Below, piece by piece: positions 35,488 to 45,390 of a stretch of DNA of 64,000 nt. Under the pieces are notes generated by a model, which saw only the letters and a list, made by a program, of their open reading frames with translations, was not told the origin of the DNA and did no database searches. Source of the stretch: Bacteroidota bacterium (GTDB taxonomy: Bacteria > Bacteroidota > Bacteroidia > Flavobacteriales > Flavobacteriaceae). The number at the start of each line of letters is the position of its first letter. The first letter of the stretch is position 1. Both the position numbers and the translations under genes were made by a program. The stretch lies in NCBI GenBank assembly GCA_027592025.1, contig JAQCIQ010000007.1, forward strand, positions 1 to 64,000, in the 5' to 3' direction.

Positions 35488-36675
35488 ATGGTTAAGATTT
35501 ATAACAAGAATGCCTCGATTATAGTTTTTGGATCAATCGCTCTATTGACGGCATGCGGAGGAAACCCAGAGCTTTCAGTCGATCAAATTATTGCGCAAGG
35601 TGATCTTGTTGCCATTCGCGAAAAACGGAATATTTTACTTTCTGAACAACAAGAACGAAGCAATCAATTGCAGCTTTTGGATGCCGCCATTGCCGATTTG
35701 TCTCAAGAACAATACTTGCCATTAGTCAGCACTCAAATGGTGCAGCCCACTGTTTTTCAACATTTCATTGATTTACAAGGTAGCGTTGCGACCCGTGAAG
35801 ACGTTGTGGTTCTTTCAGAAATGTCGGGCACCTTATATCAAATTGTTGTTACAGAGGGCCAGAGTGTTTCTAAGGGAGCCGTATTGGCAAAAATCGATGA
35901 CGGTGGTATGACACAACGTCGAGCTCAATTGGCCATTCAAATGAATTTGGCCAAGACTTCTTTTGAAAAACAGGAGAGACTTTGGAATCAAGGTATTGGG
36001 AGTGAAATGCAATTCCTTCAGGCCAAGGCCAATTTCGAAGCTCAGTTGGAAGGATTAAAACAGCTGGACAGTCAGTTGAAGAAAACAGTGATAACAGCGC
36101 CTTTTAGCGGTGTTGTTGATGAGATTATGGCCCAACAAGGAAGCGTTGTTTATCCTGGTCAGTCGCCAATCATGCGAATCATTAATTTGCAAAATATGTA
36201 TATCGAGGCAGAGGTGCCAGAAAGACACTTGTCAGCCATAACCCAAGGCGCTAAAGTAGAAGTCTTTTTTCCCATACTGAATCGTTCGGTTAATACTACC
36301 ATCAAACAGGTAGGTCAATACATCAATCAAGCCAATCGAACTTTTAAAATTGAAATTGCCGTTCCCAATTTGGATGGTATGATTAAGCCAAATTTAACAG
36401 GAAGAATCAAAATTAGTGACTACACAAAAGAGAACGCCTTGGTGGTTCCATTGAGTGTGATTTCAGAAAATGGCAATAGCGAACAATTTGTTTATACCAT
36501 TAAGAAAAGTGAAGGTGAAGACAAAGGTGTGGCCGAGAGACGGGTCATAACAACAGGTTTGATTCAAGACGGCAAGATTGAAGTACTTTCTGGGTTAGAA
36601 CCAAATGCCGAAATTATTACCGAAGGGGCACGCAACGTGAGAGCTGGCCAAGCTGTTCAAGTCATCTATCAATAA
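35488..36675 (+). CDS. RND efflux periplasmic adaptor (membrane-fusion) lipoprotein
   Basis: A 395-residue adaptor. A lipoprotein signal ends LLTA-C-GG, so it is anchored to the inner membrane by lipid. Next come a helical hairpin, a lipoyl/barrel-sandwich half (GTLYQIVVTEGQSVSKGAVLAKID), the second lipoyl half (TVITAPFSGVVDEIMAQQGSVV), a beta-barrel domain, and a membrane-proximal domain ending RNVRAGQAVQVIYQ. It links the RND pump to the TolC duct. It ends directly before the RND gene. Confidence 0.92.
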   Translation: MVKIYNKNASIIVFGSIALLTACGGNPELSVDQIIAQGDLVAIREKRNILLSEQQERSNQLQLLDAAIADLSQEQYLPLVSTQMVQPTVFQHFIDLQGSVATREDVVVLSEMSGTLYQIVVTEGQSVSKGAVLAKIDDGGMTQRRAQLAIQMNLAKTSFEKQERLWNQGIGSEMQFLQAKANFEAQLEGLKQLDSQLKKTVITAPFSGVVDEIMAQQGSVVYPGQSPIMRIINLQNMYIEAEVPERHLSAITQGAKVEVFFPILNRSVNTTIKQVGQYINQANRTFKIEIAVPNLDGMIKPNLTGRIKISDYTKENALVVPLSVISENGNSEQFVYTIKKSEGEDKGVAERRVITTGLIQDGKIEVLSGLEPNAEIITEGARNVRAGQAVQVIYQ

Positions 36676-36681
36676 TTGTGT

Positions 36682-39600
36682 ATGAGTCCTTCTAAACCAA
36701 ATACAAACAAAGAATTTAAGTGGTCAAGTTTGGCCATTGATAACAAGACCACCCTATATGTATTGATGGTCATTATCTTTTTTATGGGAATTGGAGCCTA
36801 CAACAGTATGCCTCGAGAGAGTTTTCCGGAAATTAAAGAGACCAAGGTATATGTCAGCACCATCTATCCAGGTAACACGGCCGAAGATGTAGAGAAACTT
36901 ATCACTGATCCTCTTGAGTCCAAGTTAAAAACTATTAGTAATTTGGTTGAACTTACCTCTAGCTCAGAGGAAGATTACTCCATGATCATTGTAGAATTTG
37001 ATGATGATATTGACATTGAAGACGCCAAACTCAAAGTAAAAGACATTGTTGATGAAGAAAAGGCCAGCGAGGATTGGCCAGTGTTCAACAACGCCAAGGT
37101 TGAACCCAATGTTTTTGAACTCAGTCCAAGTGAAGAGGTCCCCATTTTAACCATCAACATCACTGGCGACTATCCTGTTCCTCAACTCAAGGCCTATGGG
37201 ACCATACTGGAAGAATCCATTGAAGATCTCACAGAAATCAAAGAGGTCGATCTATTGGGAGTCCAAAATGAAGAAATCGAAGTAGCAGTTGACATCTACA
37301 AAATGATGGCGTCTAAGATTAGTTTTGACGACATTTTAACAGCCATTGGTCGAGAAAATGTAACCATGTCTGCAGGCAATTTGGTTGCGAATGGGCAGCG
37401 CAGAACGGTACGTGTAATCGGGGAAATTGAGAATCCTCAAGACCTTGAAGATTTTGTGATCAAGTCCGAATTTGGAAATCCAATCTATCTTAAGGACGTT
37501 GCCGAAGTAACTTTTAAAGAGGAGAAACACACCACCTACGCCAGAGAATTTGGAGATCCTGTGGTCATGTTGAATGTTAAAAAACGCAGTGGTCAAAACA
37601 TGGTCAGTGCGATTGAAAAAATCAACACGATCATTTCAGATACCCAAGCCAATGTATTCCCAAAAGACATTGTCGTAACAACAGCCAACGACCAGTCGAG
37701 TCGTACCATTGGCCAAGTGGATGATTTGGTCAACAACATCATTTTTGGAATTCTCTTGGTGGTCACCGTTTTGATGTTTTTCCTAGGTTTCAAAAATGCG
37801 CTTTTCGTTGGGTTTGCCATTCCAATGTCCATGTTCATGTCACTGATGATATTGTCACAATTGGGATATACCCTCAACACCATGATTTTGTTTGGCCTAA
37901 TCATGGGTCTAGGCATGTTGGTCGACAATGGAATCGTGGTGGTTGAAAACGTTTATCGCCTCATGAAGCAAGAAGGAATGGGTCGCGTTCAAGCTGCAAA
38001 ACAAGGAATTGGCGAAATTGCTTACCCCATCATCATTTCCACTGCAACAACTGTTGCCGCTTTCATTCCATTAGGCTTGTGGCCTGGGTTAATTGGGCAG
38101 TTCATGATTTACTTCCCAATAACGCTTTCTGTTGTTTTGGGGTCTTCGCTTTTTGTAGCCATATTTTTCAATTCGGTTTTAGTGTCGCAATTCATGAAAA
38201 CTGAAGACAAGGAAATGCCCCTCAAAAGAATTATCCGACTGTCGTCAATTATAGGAGGTGTTGGTTTATTAATTTTCTTTTTTGGAGGCAGTTACAACTT
38301 TTTGGGAAGTGTCATGGTCGCTACGGCGCTATTGCTGTGGGTTTATAGGCTTTTCCTAAGGAAAATGGCTAACAACTTCCAAACCAATACTGTTGGAAAA
38401 TGGGAGCGTTTTTATGAAAAATCGCTTAGAAATGCACTGCATGGCAGACGCCCAATATGGATAGTCGTTGGTACAATTATACTATTGATTGGTGCTTTCA
38501 TGACCTTCGGGGTATCGATAGGAAGTCAGCGCACTAAGGTTGAGTTTTTTCCAGACAACGAACCCAATCAAATCATAGTATTTGTAGAGTATCCCGAGGG
38601 AACGGATATTGAAAAAACCAATCAACTCACCCTTCAAATAGAATCGAGGATTTACGACATCATTGAAGACGCCACCTATAAGGATGGTTCTCATAATTTT
38701 ATGGTGGAAAATGCAGTTTCTCAGGTTGGTCGAGGCGCCGGAAATCCTCAAACCGATGCGGGCTCTGCTGCGGCCATGCCTCATCGAAGCAAGATTACGG
38801 TTGCCATGCGAGAATACAAGTATCGTAAAGGTATGAGCAGTGGAGAATTACAAAAGAAGATTCAAAACTCACTTCAAGGTGTTTATCCTGGCGTGGCTAT
38901 TTCAGTTGAAAAAGACGCTTCTGGGCCACCTGTTGGTTATCCGATTAATATAGAAATTGAAGGAGCAGACTATTCCGAAATCATTCAAGTAGCGGAAAAC
39001 ATACGAACCTATATCAATTCCAAAAACATTGGAGGCATCGACCAACTCAAGATTGATGTCAACAAATCTAAACCAGCAATGCAGGTGGTTGTAGATCGCA
39101 AAAAAGCGGGAGAACTTGGGGTGAGTACTGGAATGATTGCCCAACAGTTGAGAAATAGTATTTTCGGAAGCAAGGCTGGGATTTACAAGCTGAAAGGTGA
39201 CGATTATAACATCAACGTGCGTTTTAACAATGATAATCGGTATGACAGAAATGCCATTTTTGACCAATCATTGACTTTTAGAGATATGGCATCTGGGAAA
39301 ATAAAAGTCATTCCCATTTCTTCTCTTGTTGAACAAAACAATGCATCTGGATTTAGTGCCATCAAGCACCGGGATACCAAGCGGGTAGTCACCATCTATT
39401 CGGCTTTAGAACCTGGGTATACTGATGCTGGAGCAGTGGTCGATCAGGTCAAAGAAATTATGAGGAATTACGATCAAATTCCTGATCACGTAACAGTGGA
39501 TTACACTGGCCAAATTGAGGAACAAGGCAAACAAATGGCCTTTTTAATTGGTGCATTTTTCTCGGGGCTTGGATTAATATTTTTGATCCTGATCTTCCAA

Positions 39601-40164
39601 TTCAACTCTGTATCAAAACCTTCAATCATCATGCTCGCTATTTTTCTAAGTTTGATTGGCGTGTTTGGAGGATTGGTCCTTACGGGTCGTCCGTTTGTTA
39701 TTATGATGACCATGATGGGCATTATTGCCTTAGCTGGAATCGTGGTTAACAACGGAGTTGTACTGCTCGACTACACCCAATTGTTGGTAGACCGCAAGAA
39801 AGAAGAAAAAGGGCTCCTAAAGCATCAATTTCTGTCTAAAGAAGACACACTCGAACTGATAGTTGCAGGAGGAAAAGCAAGACTCAGACCTGTTTTATTG
39901 ACGGCAATTACTACAATTTTGGGACTCATCCCGCTCGCCACAGGATTGAACATCAATTTCTACACCCTATTCAGTGAGCTCGACCCCAACATTTATTTGG
40001 GAGGAGATAACGTCAGATTCTGGGGTCCTCTTGCGTGGACGGTGATTTATGGCTTGATGGTCGCTACGTTTTTGACTTTAATTGTTGTTCCTGTACTTTT
40101 CTACTTAGTTTCTAAACTAAAATTTTGGATTCATTCTCAAAATATCAATCAGATTAATGAATAA
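36682..40164 (+). CDS. RND efflux permease
   Basis: A proton-driven inner-membrane pump of about 1160 residues. It shows the duplicated RND fold: TM1, a porter domain, TM2-6 with GLGMLVDNGIVVVENVYR (the TM4 aspartate pair region), then a second porter domain and TM8-12 with IIALAGIVVNNGVVLLDYT. It is longer than AcrB (about 1050 aa) because of an insertion of extra TM-like sequence after the first TM bundle and extra residues near the C terminus, both common in Bacteroidota homologues. An ATG at 36682 is preferred over the TTG at 36676. Last gene of the tetR-tolC-adaptor-pump operon. Confidence 0.92.
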   Translation: MSPSKPNTNKEFKWSSLAIDNKTTLYVLMVIIFFMGIGAYNSMPRESFPEIKETKVYVSTIYPGNTAEDVEKLITDPLESKLKTISNLVELTSSSEEDYSMIIVEFDDDIDIEDAKLKVKDIVDEEKASEDWPVFNNAKVEPNVFELSPSEEVPILTINITGDYPVPQLKAYGTILEESIEDLTEIKEVDLLGVQNEEIEVAVDIYKMMASKISFDDILTAIGRENVTMSAGNLVANGQRRTVRVIGEIENPQDLEDFVIKSEFGNPIYLKDVAEVTFKEEKHTTYAREFGDPVVMLNVKKRSGQNMVSAIEKINTIISDTQANVFPKDIVVTTANDQSSRTIGQVDDLVNNIIFGILLVVTVLMFFLGFKNALFVGFAIPMSMFMSLMILSQLGYTLNTMILFGLIMGLGMLVDNGIVVVENVYRLMKQEGMGRVQAAKQGIGEIAYPIIISTATTVAAFIPLGLWPGLIGQFMIYFPITLSVVLGSSLFVAIFFNSVLVSQFMKTEDKEMPLKRIIRLSSIIGGVGLLIFFFGGSYNFLGSVMVATALLLWVYRLFLRKMANNFQTNTVGKWERFYEKSLRNALHGRRPIWIVVGTIILLIGAFMTFGVSIGSQRTKVEFFPDNEPNQIIVFVEYPEGTDIEKTNQLTLQIESRIYDIIEDATYKDGSHNFMVENAVSQVGRGAGNPQTDAGSAAAMPHRSKITVAMREYKYRKGMSSGELQKKIQNSLQGVYPGVAISVEKDASGPPVGYPINIEIEGADYSEIIQVAENIRTYINSKNIGGIDQLKIDVNKSKPAMQVVVDRKKAGELGVSTGMIAQQLRNSIFGSKAGIYKLKGDDYNINVRFNNDNRYDRNAIFDQSLTFRDMASGKIKVIPISSLVEQNNASGFSAIKHRDTKRVVTIYSALEPGYTDAGAVVDQVKEIMRNYDQIPDHVTVDYTGQIEEQGKQMAFLIGAFFSGLGLIFLILIFQFNSVSKPSIIMLAIFLSLIGVFGGLVLTGRPFVIMMTMMGIIALAGIVVNNGVVLLDYTQLLVDRKKEEKGLLKHQFLSKEDTLELIVAGGKARLRPVLLTAITTILGLIPLATGLNINFYTLFSELDPNIYLGGDNVRFWGPLAWTVIYGLMVATFLTLIVVPVLFYLVSKLKFWIHSQNINQINE

Positions 40165-40171
40165 ATGGGAG

Positions 40172-40184
40172 AGTCAAATTGACT
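40172..40184 (+). promoter_or_regulatory. 13-bp palindrome upstream of aspS
   Basis: AGTCAA-A-TTGACT is a perfect inverted repeat lying 4 nt before the aspS -7 box and 8 nt after the RND stop. It could be an operator or part of a weak hairpin; the sequence does not say which. Confidence 0.3.
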
Positions 40185-40188
40185 TCAT

Positions 40189-40196
40189 TACTTTTG
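40189..40196 (+). promoter_or_regulatory. Candidate -7 box of aspS
   Basis: TACTTTTG matches TAnnTTTG exactly and lies 16 nt before the aspS ATG at 40213. It suggests that aspS is transcribed independently of the efflux operon. No -33 TTG is seen at the standard spacing. Confidence 0.45.
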
Positions 40197-40212
40197 CATT
40201 AAATTAATTGCT

Positions 40213-41967
40213 ATGTATCGGACGCACCATTGTGGAGAATTGAACAGTACTCATATCGGAACAACTGTTACCCTTTCGGGTTGGGTTCAAAAAAACAGAG
40301 ACAAAGGCTCTGTGATATGGATTGATCTTAGGGATCGATATGGGATTACCCAATTAATTTTTGACGAGGCTCGAACAAGTGAATCACTAATGGCTATGGC
40401 TAAAACTTTTGGGCGAGAATTTGTAATTCAAGCTACTGGAAAAGTAATTGAAAGAAGCTCCAAAAACCCTAATCTTCCGACTGGGGATATCGAGCTTTTG
40501 GTTACCGACTTGTGCTGCCTAAACGCCTCAAAAACCCCACCATTTACAATTGAAGACGAAACTGATGGTGGTGACACCTTGCGCATGCAATACCGCTATT
40601 TGGACATTCGAAGAAATCCAATCAAAAACAATTTAATTTTTAGACACCGCATCGCTCAATTGGTACGTAATTATTTGTCAGAGCAAAATTTCATCGAAGT
40701 AGAAACCCCCGTTCTTATCAAATCGACCCCAGAAGGTGCAAGAGATTTTGTGGTTCCCTCTCGAATGAATCCTGGACAATTCTATGCCTTGCCTCAGTCA
40801 CCTCAAACGTTCAAACAATTGTTGATGGTGGGAGGAATGGATCGCTACTTTCAAATAGTAAAATGCTTTAGAGACGAAGATTTGCGCGCCGATCGCCAGC
40901 CAGAATTCACCCAAATCGATTGTGAAATGGCCTTTGTCGAACAAGAAGATATCTTAGAAACCTTTGAAGGTTTGACCCGTCACCTAATATCATCTATTAC
41001 TGGCAATGAGTTGGGCGCTTTTCCTCGCATGACCTATCATGAAGCCATGAGGAGATTTGGTAACGACAAACCAGATATTCGATTTGGAATGGAATTTGGC
41101 GAATTGAATGATATCGCCAAACACAAAGATTTTCAAGTATTTAATAACAGTGAATTGGTCATTGGAATCGCCGTTCCAAAGGCAAACGAGCTAACCCGAA
41201 AAGATATTGACCAATTGACCGAATGGGTCAAACGACCCCAAATTGGTGCTTCGGGATTAGTTTATGTGCGCTGTTTAGAAGACGGCAGTTTTAAATCCTC
41301 CGTAGACAAGTTCTTCAATCAAGAGGATTTGAAGCATTGGGCCAAAATTACTGGTGCCTCTGAAGGCGATATTATATTCGTTTTGAGTGGAAATACGCAC
41401 AAAGTCCGATCCCAAATGAGTGCCTTGAGAATGGAAATGGCCGAACGCCTTGGGCTAAGAGATCCTAAAGTATTTGCGCCCTTATGGGTAGTCGATTTTC
41501 CTCTGTTAGAATGGGATGAAGAATCGAATCGTTACCACGCCATGCACCACCCATTTACAGCACCAAAGCCAGAACAAATGGATCTTCTGCACAGCAATCC
41601 TTCCGAGGTCAATGCCAATGCGTACGACTTAGTACTCAACGGGAATGAAATTGGCGGTGGATCCATCAGAATACACGACAAGGCGACACAGTCTCAAATG
41701 TTCGATTTACTGGGCTTCACCCCCGAAGCCGCAAAGTCTCAGTTCGGATTTTTGATGAATGCCTTTGAATTTGGTGCGCCACCACATGGCGGAATTGCTT
41801 TTGGTTTAGACCGCTTGGTAGCCATTCTTGGTGGGCAAGAAACGATCCGTGAATTTATAGCATTCCCAAAGAACAATACCGGTAGAGACATTATGATTGA
41901 TGCTCCATCTGTCATTGACCAAACCCAATTGAATGAGCTGTATCTTGACGTCAAACCAATAGAATGA
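40213..41967 (+). CDS. aspS: Aspartyl-tRNA synthetase
   Basis: A 584-residue bacterial-type AspRS of class IIb. The N-terminal OB-fold ([26 protein letters not shown]) is followed by the catalytic core with [21 protein letters not shown], the motif 2 segment [19 protein letters not shown], the bacterial GAD insertion (residues ~290-410), and motif 3 [13 protein letters not shown]. The length and insertion identify the bacterial form. A small membrane-protein gene starts 1 nt after the stop. Confidence 0.97.
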   Translation: MYRTHHCGELNSTHIGTTVTLSGWVQKNRDKGSVIWIDLRDRYGITQLIFDEARTSESLMAMAKTFGREFVIQATGKVIERSSKNPNLPTGDIELLVTDLCCLNASKTPPFTIEDETDGGDTLRMQYRYLDIRRNPIKNNLIFRHRIAQLVRNYLSEQNFIEVETPVLIKSTPEGARDFVVPSRMNPGQFYALPQSPQTFKQLLMVGGMDRYFQIVKCFRDEDLRADRQPEFTQIDCEMAFVEQEDILETFEGLTRHLISSITGNELGAFPRMTYHEAMRRFGNDKPDIRFGMEFGELNDIAKHKDFQVFNNSELVIGIAVPKANELTRKDIDQLTEWVKRPQIGASGLVYVRCLEDGSFKSSVDKFFNQEDLKHWAKITGASEGDIIFVLSGNTHKVRSQMSALRMEMAERLGLRDPKVFAPLWVVDFPLLEWDEESNRYHAMHHPFTAPKPEQMDLLHSNPSEVNANAYDLVLNGNEIGGGSIRIHDKATQSQMFDLLGFTPEAAKSQFGFLMNAFEFGAPPHGGIAFGLDRLVAILGGQETIREFIAFPKNNTGRDIMIDAPSVIDQTQLNELYLDVKPIE

Positions 41968-41968
41968 C

Positions 41969-42193
41969 ATGAGAATTGCCCTGCCTATTTTATGGATTCT
42001 GGCCCTTTCAAGCATCATAGTTGGCATTGCACTTGATATTCCCAAAGTTGTTGGAAGTGGTGTGGTTCTTCTATTTTTTGTGGTTTTTCCCGTGTTTTCC
42101 TACCATCGATGGAAAAATAAAAAAGTTAGCGACTATCTTCTCAACAAAGAGAATTTGGACAAAATGAAACAATACAACGATTCAAAATCCTAG
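41969..42193 (+). CDS. Small two-helix membrane protein
   Basis: A 74-residue protein with two hydrophobic segments (ALPILWILALSSIIVGIALDI and VGSGVVLLFFVVFPVFSY), followed by a basic/polar tail (RWKNKKVSDYLLNKENLDKMKQ). No named family is recognised. It begins 1 nt after aspS and is probably co-transcribed. Its stop overlaps the end of the convergent tadA by 4 nt. Confidence 0.65.
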   Translation: MRIALPILWILALSSIIVGIALDIPKVVGSGVVLLFFVVFPVFSYHRWKNKKVSDYLLNKENLDKMKQYNDSKS

Positions 42194-42630
42194 TTCAAGG
42201 ATCTTTTAAGTTCAAAAAACTGATGGATCAGCTTTTCGGCAGGTTCTTCTAATATTCCTCCAATGACCTTTGTTTTAGGGTGGTATCTGGGCTGAACATT
42301 GAATTGGTGTCTAGTCTCCTTAGCTCCATAAACCACACTTCCAATTTGGCTCCAATATAGAGCACCCACACACATTGGACACGGCTCCAAAGTGACGTAT
42401 AAGGTACATTGATTGAGGTACTTAGCTCCTAAAAAATTGGCAGCTGCAGTAATAGCCTGCATCTCAGCGTGTGCAGTCACATCATTTAAGGTTTCGGTAA
42501 GATTATGGGATCGAGCTATAATTTGACCATTCAAAACAATCACCGCACCAATTGGGATTTCACCCTTATCCAATGCGTGCTGAGCCTCTTGAATGGCCTT
42601 ATTCATAAAATGTTCGTGGTTCAATGTCAC
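42190..42630 (-). CDS. tadA: tRNA-specific adenosine deaminase TadA-type
   Basis: A 146-residue cytidine/adenosine-deaminase-fold enzyme. The zinc site is complete: H-A-E in VTAHAEMQAI and P-C-P-M-C in LEPCPMCVGAL. IPIGAVIV near the N terminus and GAKETRHQFNVQ near the end are typical of TadA, which makes inosine at the wobble base of tRNA-Arg(ACG). Size fits TadA better than guanine deaminase. It starts 3 nt after the stop of the M36 peptidase gene on the same strand, an odd neighbour. Confidence 0.9.
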   Translation of the reverse strand: MTLNHEHFMNKAIQEAQHALDKGEIPIGAVIVLNGQIIARSHNLTETLNDVTAHAEMQAITAAANFLGAKYLNQCTLYVTLEPCPMCVGALYWSQIGSVVYGAKETRHQFNVQPRYHPKTKVIGGILEEPAEKLIHQFFELKRSLN

Positions 42631-42633
42631 CAG

Positions 42634-45243
42634 CTACTGAATGATAATTTTTCTCGTATATCTCGACTGACCGTTGTCAACAGACAAAATGTAAAGTCCT
42701 GATGTCATTGATGACAAGTCAATATTTATACCTGAGTCAAATATACCATTTGTTTCCCAAACTATTCTTCCGTTCAAATCGGACAAACGATAATGCGCCT
42801 GACCGATTTCGGAGGTGTTGGAAATGTGTAACACACCAGAAACTGGATTAGGAAATATTTTCAATTTGTTAATTCCAAAATTACCCGTCGACAATGTACA
42901 ATTGGACAAAGTTGGATCGCTTTGAGGTGGCACCGAATAATCCTCTTGTTGGTCAATTCTAGAATCAGGACTTCCTTGACTTGCGCCATATCCCAATCCT
43001 CTTCGTGCAAATACCTCCCAAATCATGCACTGATTTTCACCATTGGTTAGTGCCCTGTCTGCTTCTAGAATAGCATCTCTGCCGTCAATAAAACCGGGGC
43101 CGCAAGGCTGGAGTTTTATTCCTTCCATGATTAGCCTCATGACCTTATTATTTCCGCCAGTCCCATTATAAAAATCTGAATCAAAACCGTATTTGTCTAT
43201 ATATGCCCATGTCAGGTCCCACAACATGGTTGCCCAAATGAAGCCAATCCCATGAGGTCGTGTAATATTTGCGGTATCGTTTGTTTTATCATAGGTATAA
43301 TTATTCACGGCAAAATCAGTGCTATATGGTGCTGGTCGAATTCCTCCGCCATTGGTAGGCTGACTCAAAGCATAGGTTCCTACCCCTCTAATGTCAGATC
43401 CTTGATCTCCTGAGTCCATCGTAGTGATTAATGTGAACCAGTCTGACCATCCTTCTCCCATTTGTTCTATATTGTCCAAACAGCCAACTGTTGAAGAACC
43501 CCCAGCCAAACGCAATGAAATGCCATGACCATATTCGTGTGCGACAATACCGTTGTCCAATGAGCCGTCATTACTGATAACATGAGGGTCTTCCATAAGT
43601 TCACCCACTATGGTTTCTCCACCCTCAAGAGCAGAAAAAAAAGCAATGCCATCCTCATAAGAAATCATGACTGAAGGAATTGTCACTGATCCTCCATTTG
43701 TTCCAGCACTCATAGTAATCAAAGGCGAACCCTCTGTATTAATAATAATAACAGCGATTGCTCCACTATTTTGGGCCGCCAACACTTTAGCGCTGAACTC
43801 GCAGGTCATTCGTTTGATTACTGCGATCTGGCCTGACAATTCATTTCCATTAATAATCGGTTCACAGGCATCATAGGCATCTCCTATTCCATCGTTAGCC
43901 AGAACCAAATTTGCTGATATGGGATTGTCTTGCGGCAGGCTGGAGCCAAAGTCCGCTGGACGAGCTACATAAATTCCTGCCAAACTTCCCGAAGGGATAG
44001 TCAAATTCCTAGCTAATCCATTGAATAGAAACATTTGCATTTGACCATTACTTCCATCTGGACCTCCAGGATTGAAAGTTGCATTATTAGTTGTAAAGCC
44101 GTCTTGACCTTCAGCATTGACAAAATCTCCCTCTACCCCTCCGTTGCCATAATTGTTTTCCTGAAAGTTTCCGCTCGCCTCATCAAAGCCATAATGATAC
44201 CATAGATCATGCATCGTATTATTGATATAGAATAAATTGGTAAGCGAACCATCTATATATGTTTCTGGTTGGTTTGAAGTATCAACAGGAAAATCAAAAA
44301 CAAGGTTTGATCCTCCATCAGGAGAATAACCAGGTACATCATTTGCGTCAATATCATCATAGGCATAGACATTATTACCGCGCGTAATAGTATATTCAGC
44401 GCCATCAACTCCGTCCGTGTCATGCCATCCAAAGGGAGAAGCCGTCAAATTTGCTGGGTCAGTGACTAGGTCATGGGTACCATGTATAGGACTTTCAGCA
44501 GGTAAAGAAAACACTCTATATTTGGCACCATCTGGACCAAAGTCCTCTTTATTTTTCCAAAGGTTCACTCTTGGCATGTTCATCAAATCGTGGGCAGAAG
44601 GTCTGTCGAATTGACAGAACAACACCATATCATTGGTTTGCAATACCTCGCCAGAAATTGCATCAATTCTAGCACTCCAGTGGTGATTTTGATTCTTGAG
44701 ATCAACATTCAAGTCCCAAGCCAAACGCAGTTGATCTCCTTGGAGAAAGAACACCTTTTTAACTGGGATCATTTTATTTGATAAGAAGGCTGAAGAAAAC
44801 TCAAACTCGTTAATGTTTTCATTGATTATTTCGAGATCGGTAACTTCACCTAGGTCATAGTGAGATGCTAATTTAAACACCGCTGAACTTGGAGACAATT
44901 GGGAATTGACAGTGTTAACTTTTTGAGCAATGTTAGAGACAAAACGATTAGCAGAACTAAACGCCTGATTGTTTTTAATGCCTATGGTAGCCAAAGCGCC
45001 ATAGATAGGAATTTGCTGAAAGCGCTGTTGGACGTAGATGTGAGAAATTCCTGAATACTGGTCAGTGTGATAAGACGAAACAACCAAGTCATCGAGGTCA
45101 GTTGAGACTAGACCCCACTGGTCTTTATGATCATTCAAATAAGCTTCAACAAGGTTACCATTGGGAATTTCAGACAGGGAAGATTGAGCCCAAATGAGGT
45201 TTGAAAAACAAATAAACAGGGTAGAAAAAGTAGTTTTGAGCAT
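42634..45243 (-). CDS. M36 (fungalysin) metallopeptidase with T9SS sorting domain, copy A
   Basis: An 869-residue secreted zinc endopeptidase. In order: a Sec signal (to about residue 20); an FTP-type propeptide with SGISHIYVQQRFQQIPIYGA; the M36 catalytic domain with zinc motif HEYGHG near residue 565 and a downstream glutamate in EGWSDWF; a protease-associated (PA) domain inserted at ~440-540 (CEPIINGNELSG, then AVIKRMTCEF); and a C-terminal type A sorting domain (KLKIFPNPVSG to YTRKIIIQ) for export by the T9SS. It is a tandem paralogue of the gene at 45391. A -7 box lies inside an inverted repeat just upstream. Confidence 0.92.
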   Translation of the reverse strand: MLKTTFSTLFICFSNLIWAQSSLSEIPNGNLVEAYLNDHKDQWGLVSTDLDDLVVSSYHTDQYSGISHIYVQQRFQQIPIYGALATIGIKNNQAFSSANRFVSNIAQKVNTVNSQLSPSSAVFKLASHYDLGEVTDLEIINENINEFEFSSAFLSNKMIPVKKVFFLQGDQLRLAWDLNVDLKNQNHHWSARIDAISGEVLQTNDMVLFCQFDRPSAHDLMNMPRVNLWKNKEDFGPDGAKYRVFSLPAESPIHGTHDLVTDPANLTASPFGWHDTDGVDGAEYTITRGNNVYAYDDIDANDVPGYSPDGGSNLVFDFPVDTSNQPETYIDGSLTNLFYINNTMHDLWYHYGFDEASGNFQENNYGNGGVEGDFVNAEGQDGFTTNNATFNPGGPDGSNGQMQMFLFNGLARNLTIPSGSLAGIYVARPADFGSSLPQDNPISANLVLANDGIGDAYDACEPIINGNELSGQIAVIKRMTCEFSAKVLAAQNSGAIAVIIINTEGSPLITMSAGTNGGSVTIPSVMISYEDGIAFFSALEGGETIVGELMEDPHVISNDGSLDNGIVAHEYGHGISLRLAGGSSTVGCLDNIEQMGEGWSDWFTLITTMDSGDQGSDIRGVGTYALSQPTNGGGIRPAPYSTDFAVNNYTYDKTNDTANITRPHGIGFIWATMLWDLTWAYIDKYGFDSDFYNGTGGNNKVMRLIMEGIKLQPCGPGFIDGRDAILEADRALTNGENQCMIWEVFARRGLGYGASQGSPDSRIDQQEDYSVPPQSDPTLSNCTLSTGNFGINKLKIFPNPVSGVLHISNTSEIGQAHYRLSDLNGRIVWETNGIFDSGINIDLSSMTSGLYILSVDNGQSRYTRKIIIQ

Positions 45244-45244
45244 G

Positions 45245-45287
45245 ATAGGTTAATTTAGGGTAATTCAAAAATACTTAATTAACCTAT
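45245..45287 (-). promoter_or_regulatory. Inverted repeat around the -7 box of M36 copy A
   Basis: ATAGGTTAATT (45245-45255) and AATTAACCTAT (45277-45287) are perfect 11-bp arms with a 21-nt spacer. The spacer holds TATTTTTG on the minus strand (45273-45266), an exact TAnnTTTG box. The repeat ends one base from the start codon. The arrangement suggests a regulator site straddling the promoter. Confidence 0.5.
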
Positions 45288-45390
45288 TGACTCTAAAACT
45301 TTAACATATTTATTCCTGCAGAATCAACATTCCTTAAAAACCACTTAACTTATTTCAAGTCTGAGCCATTTCAAACGTAATGCTATGTTT

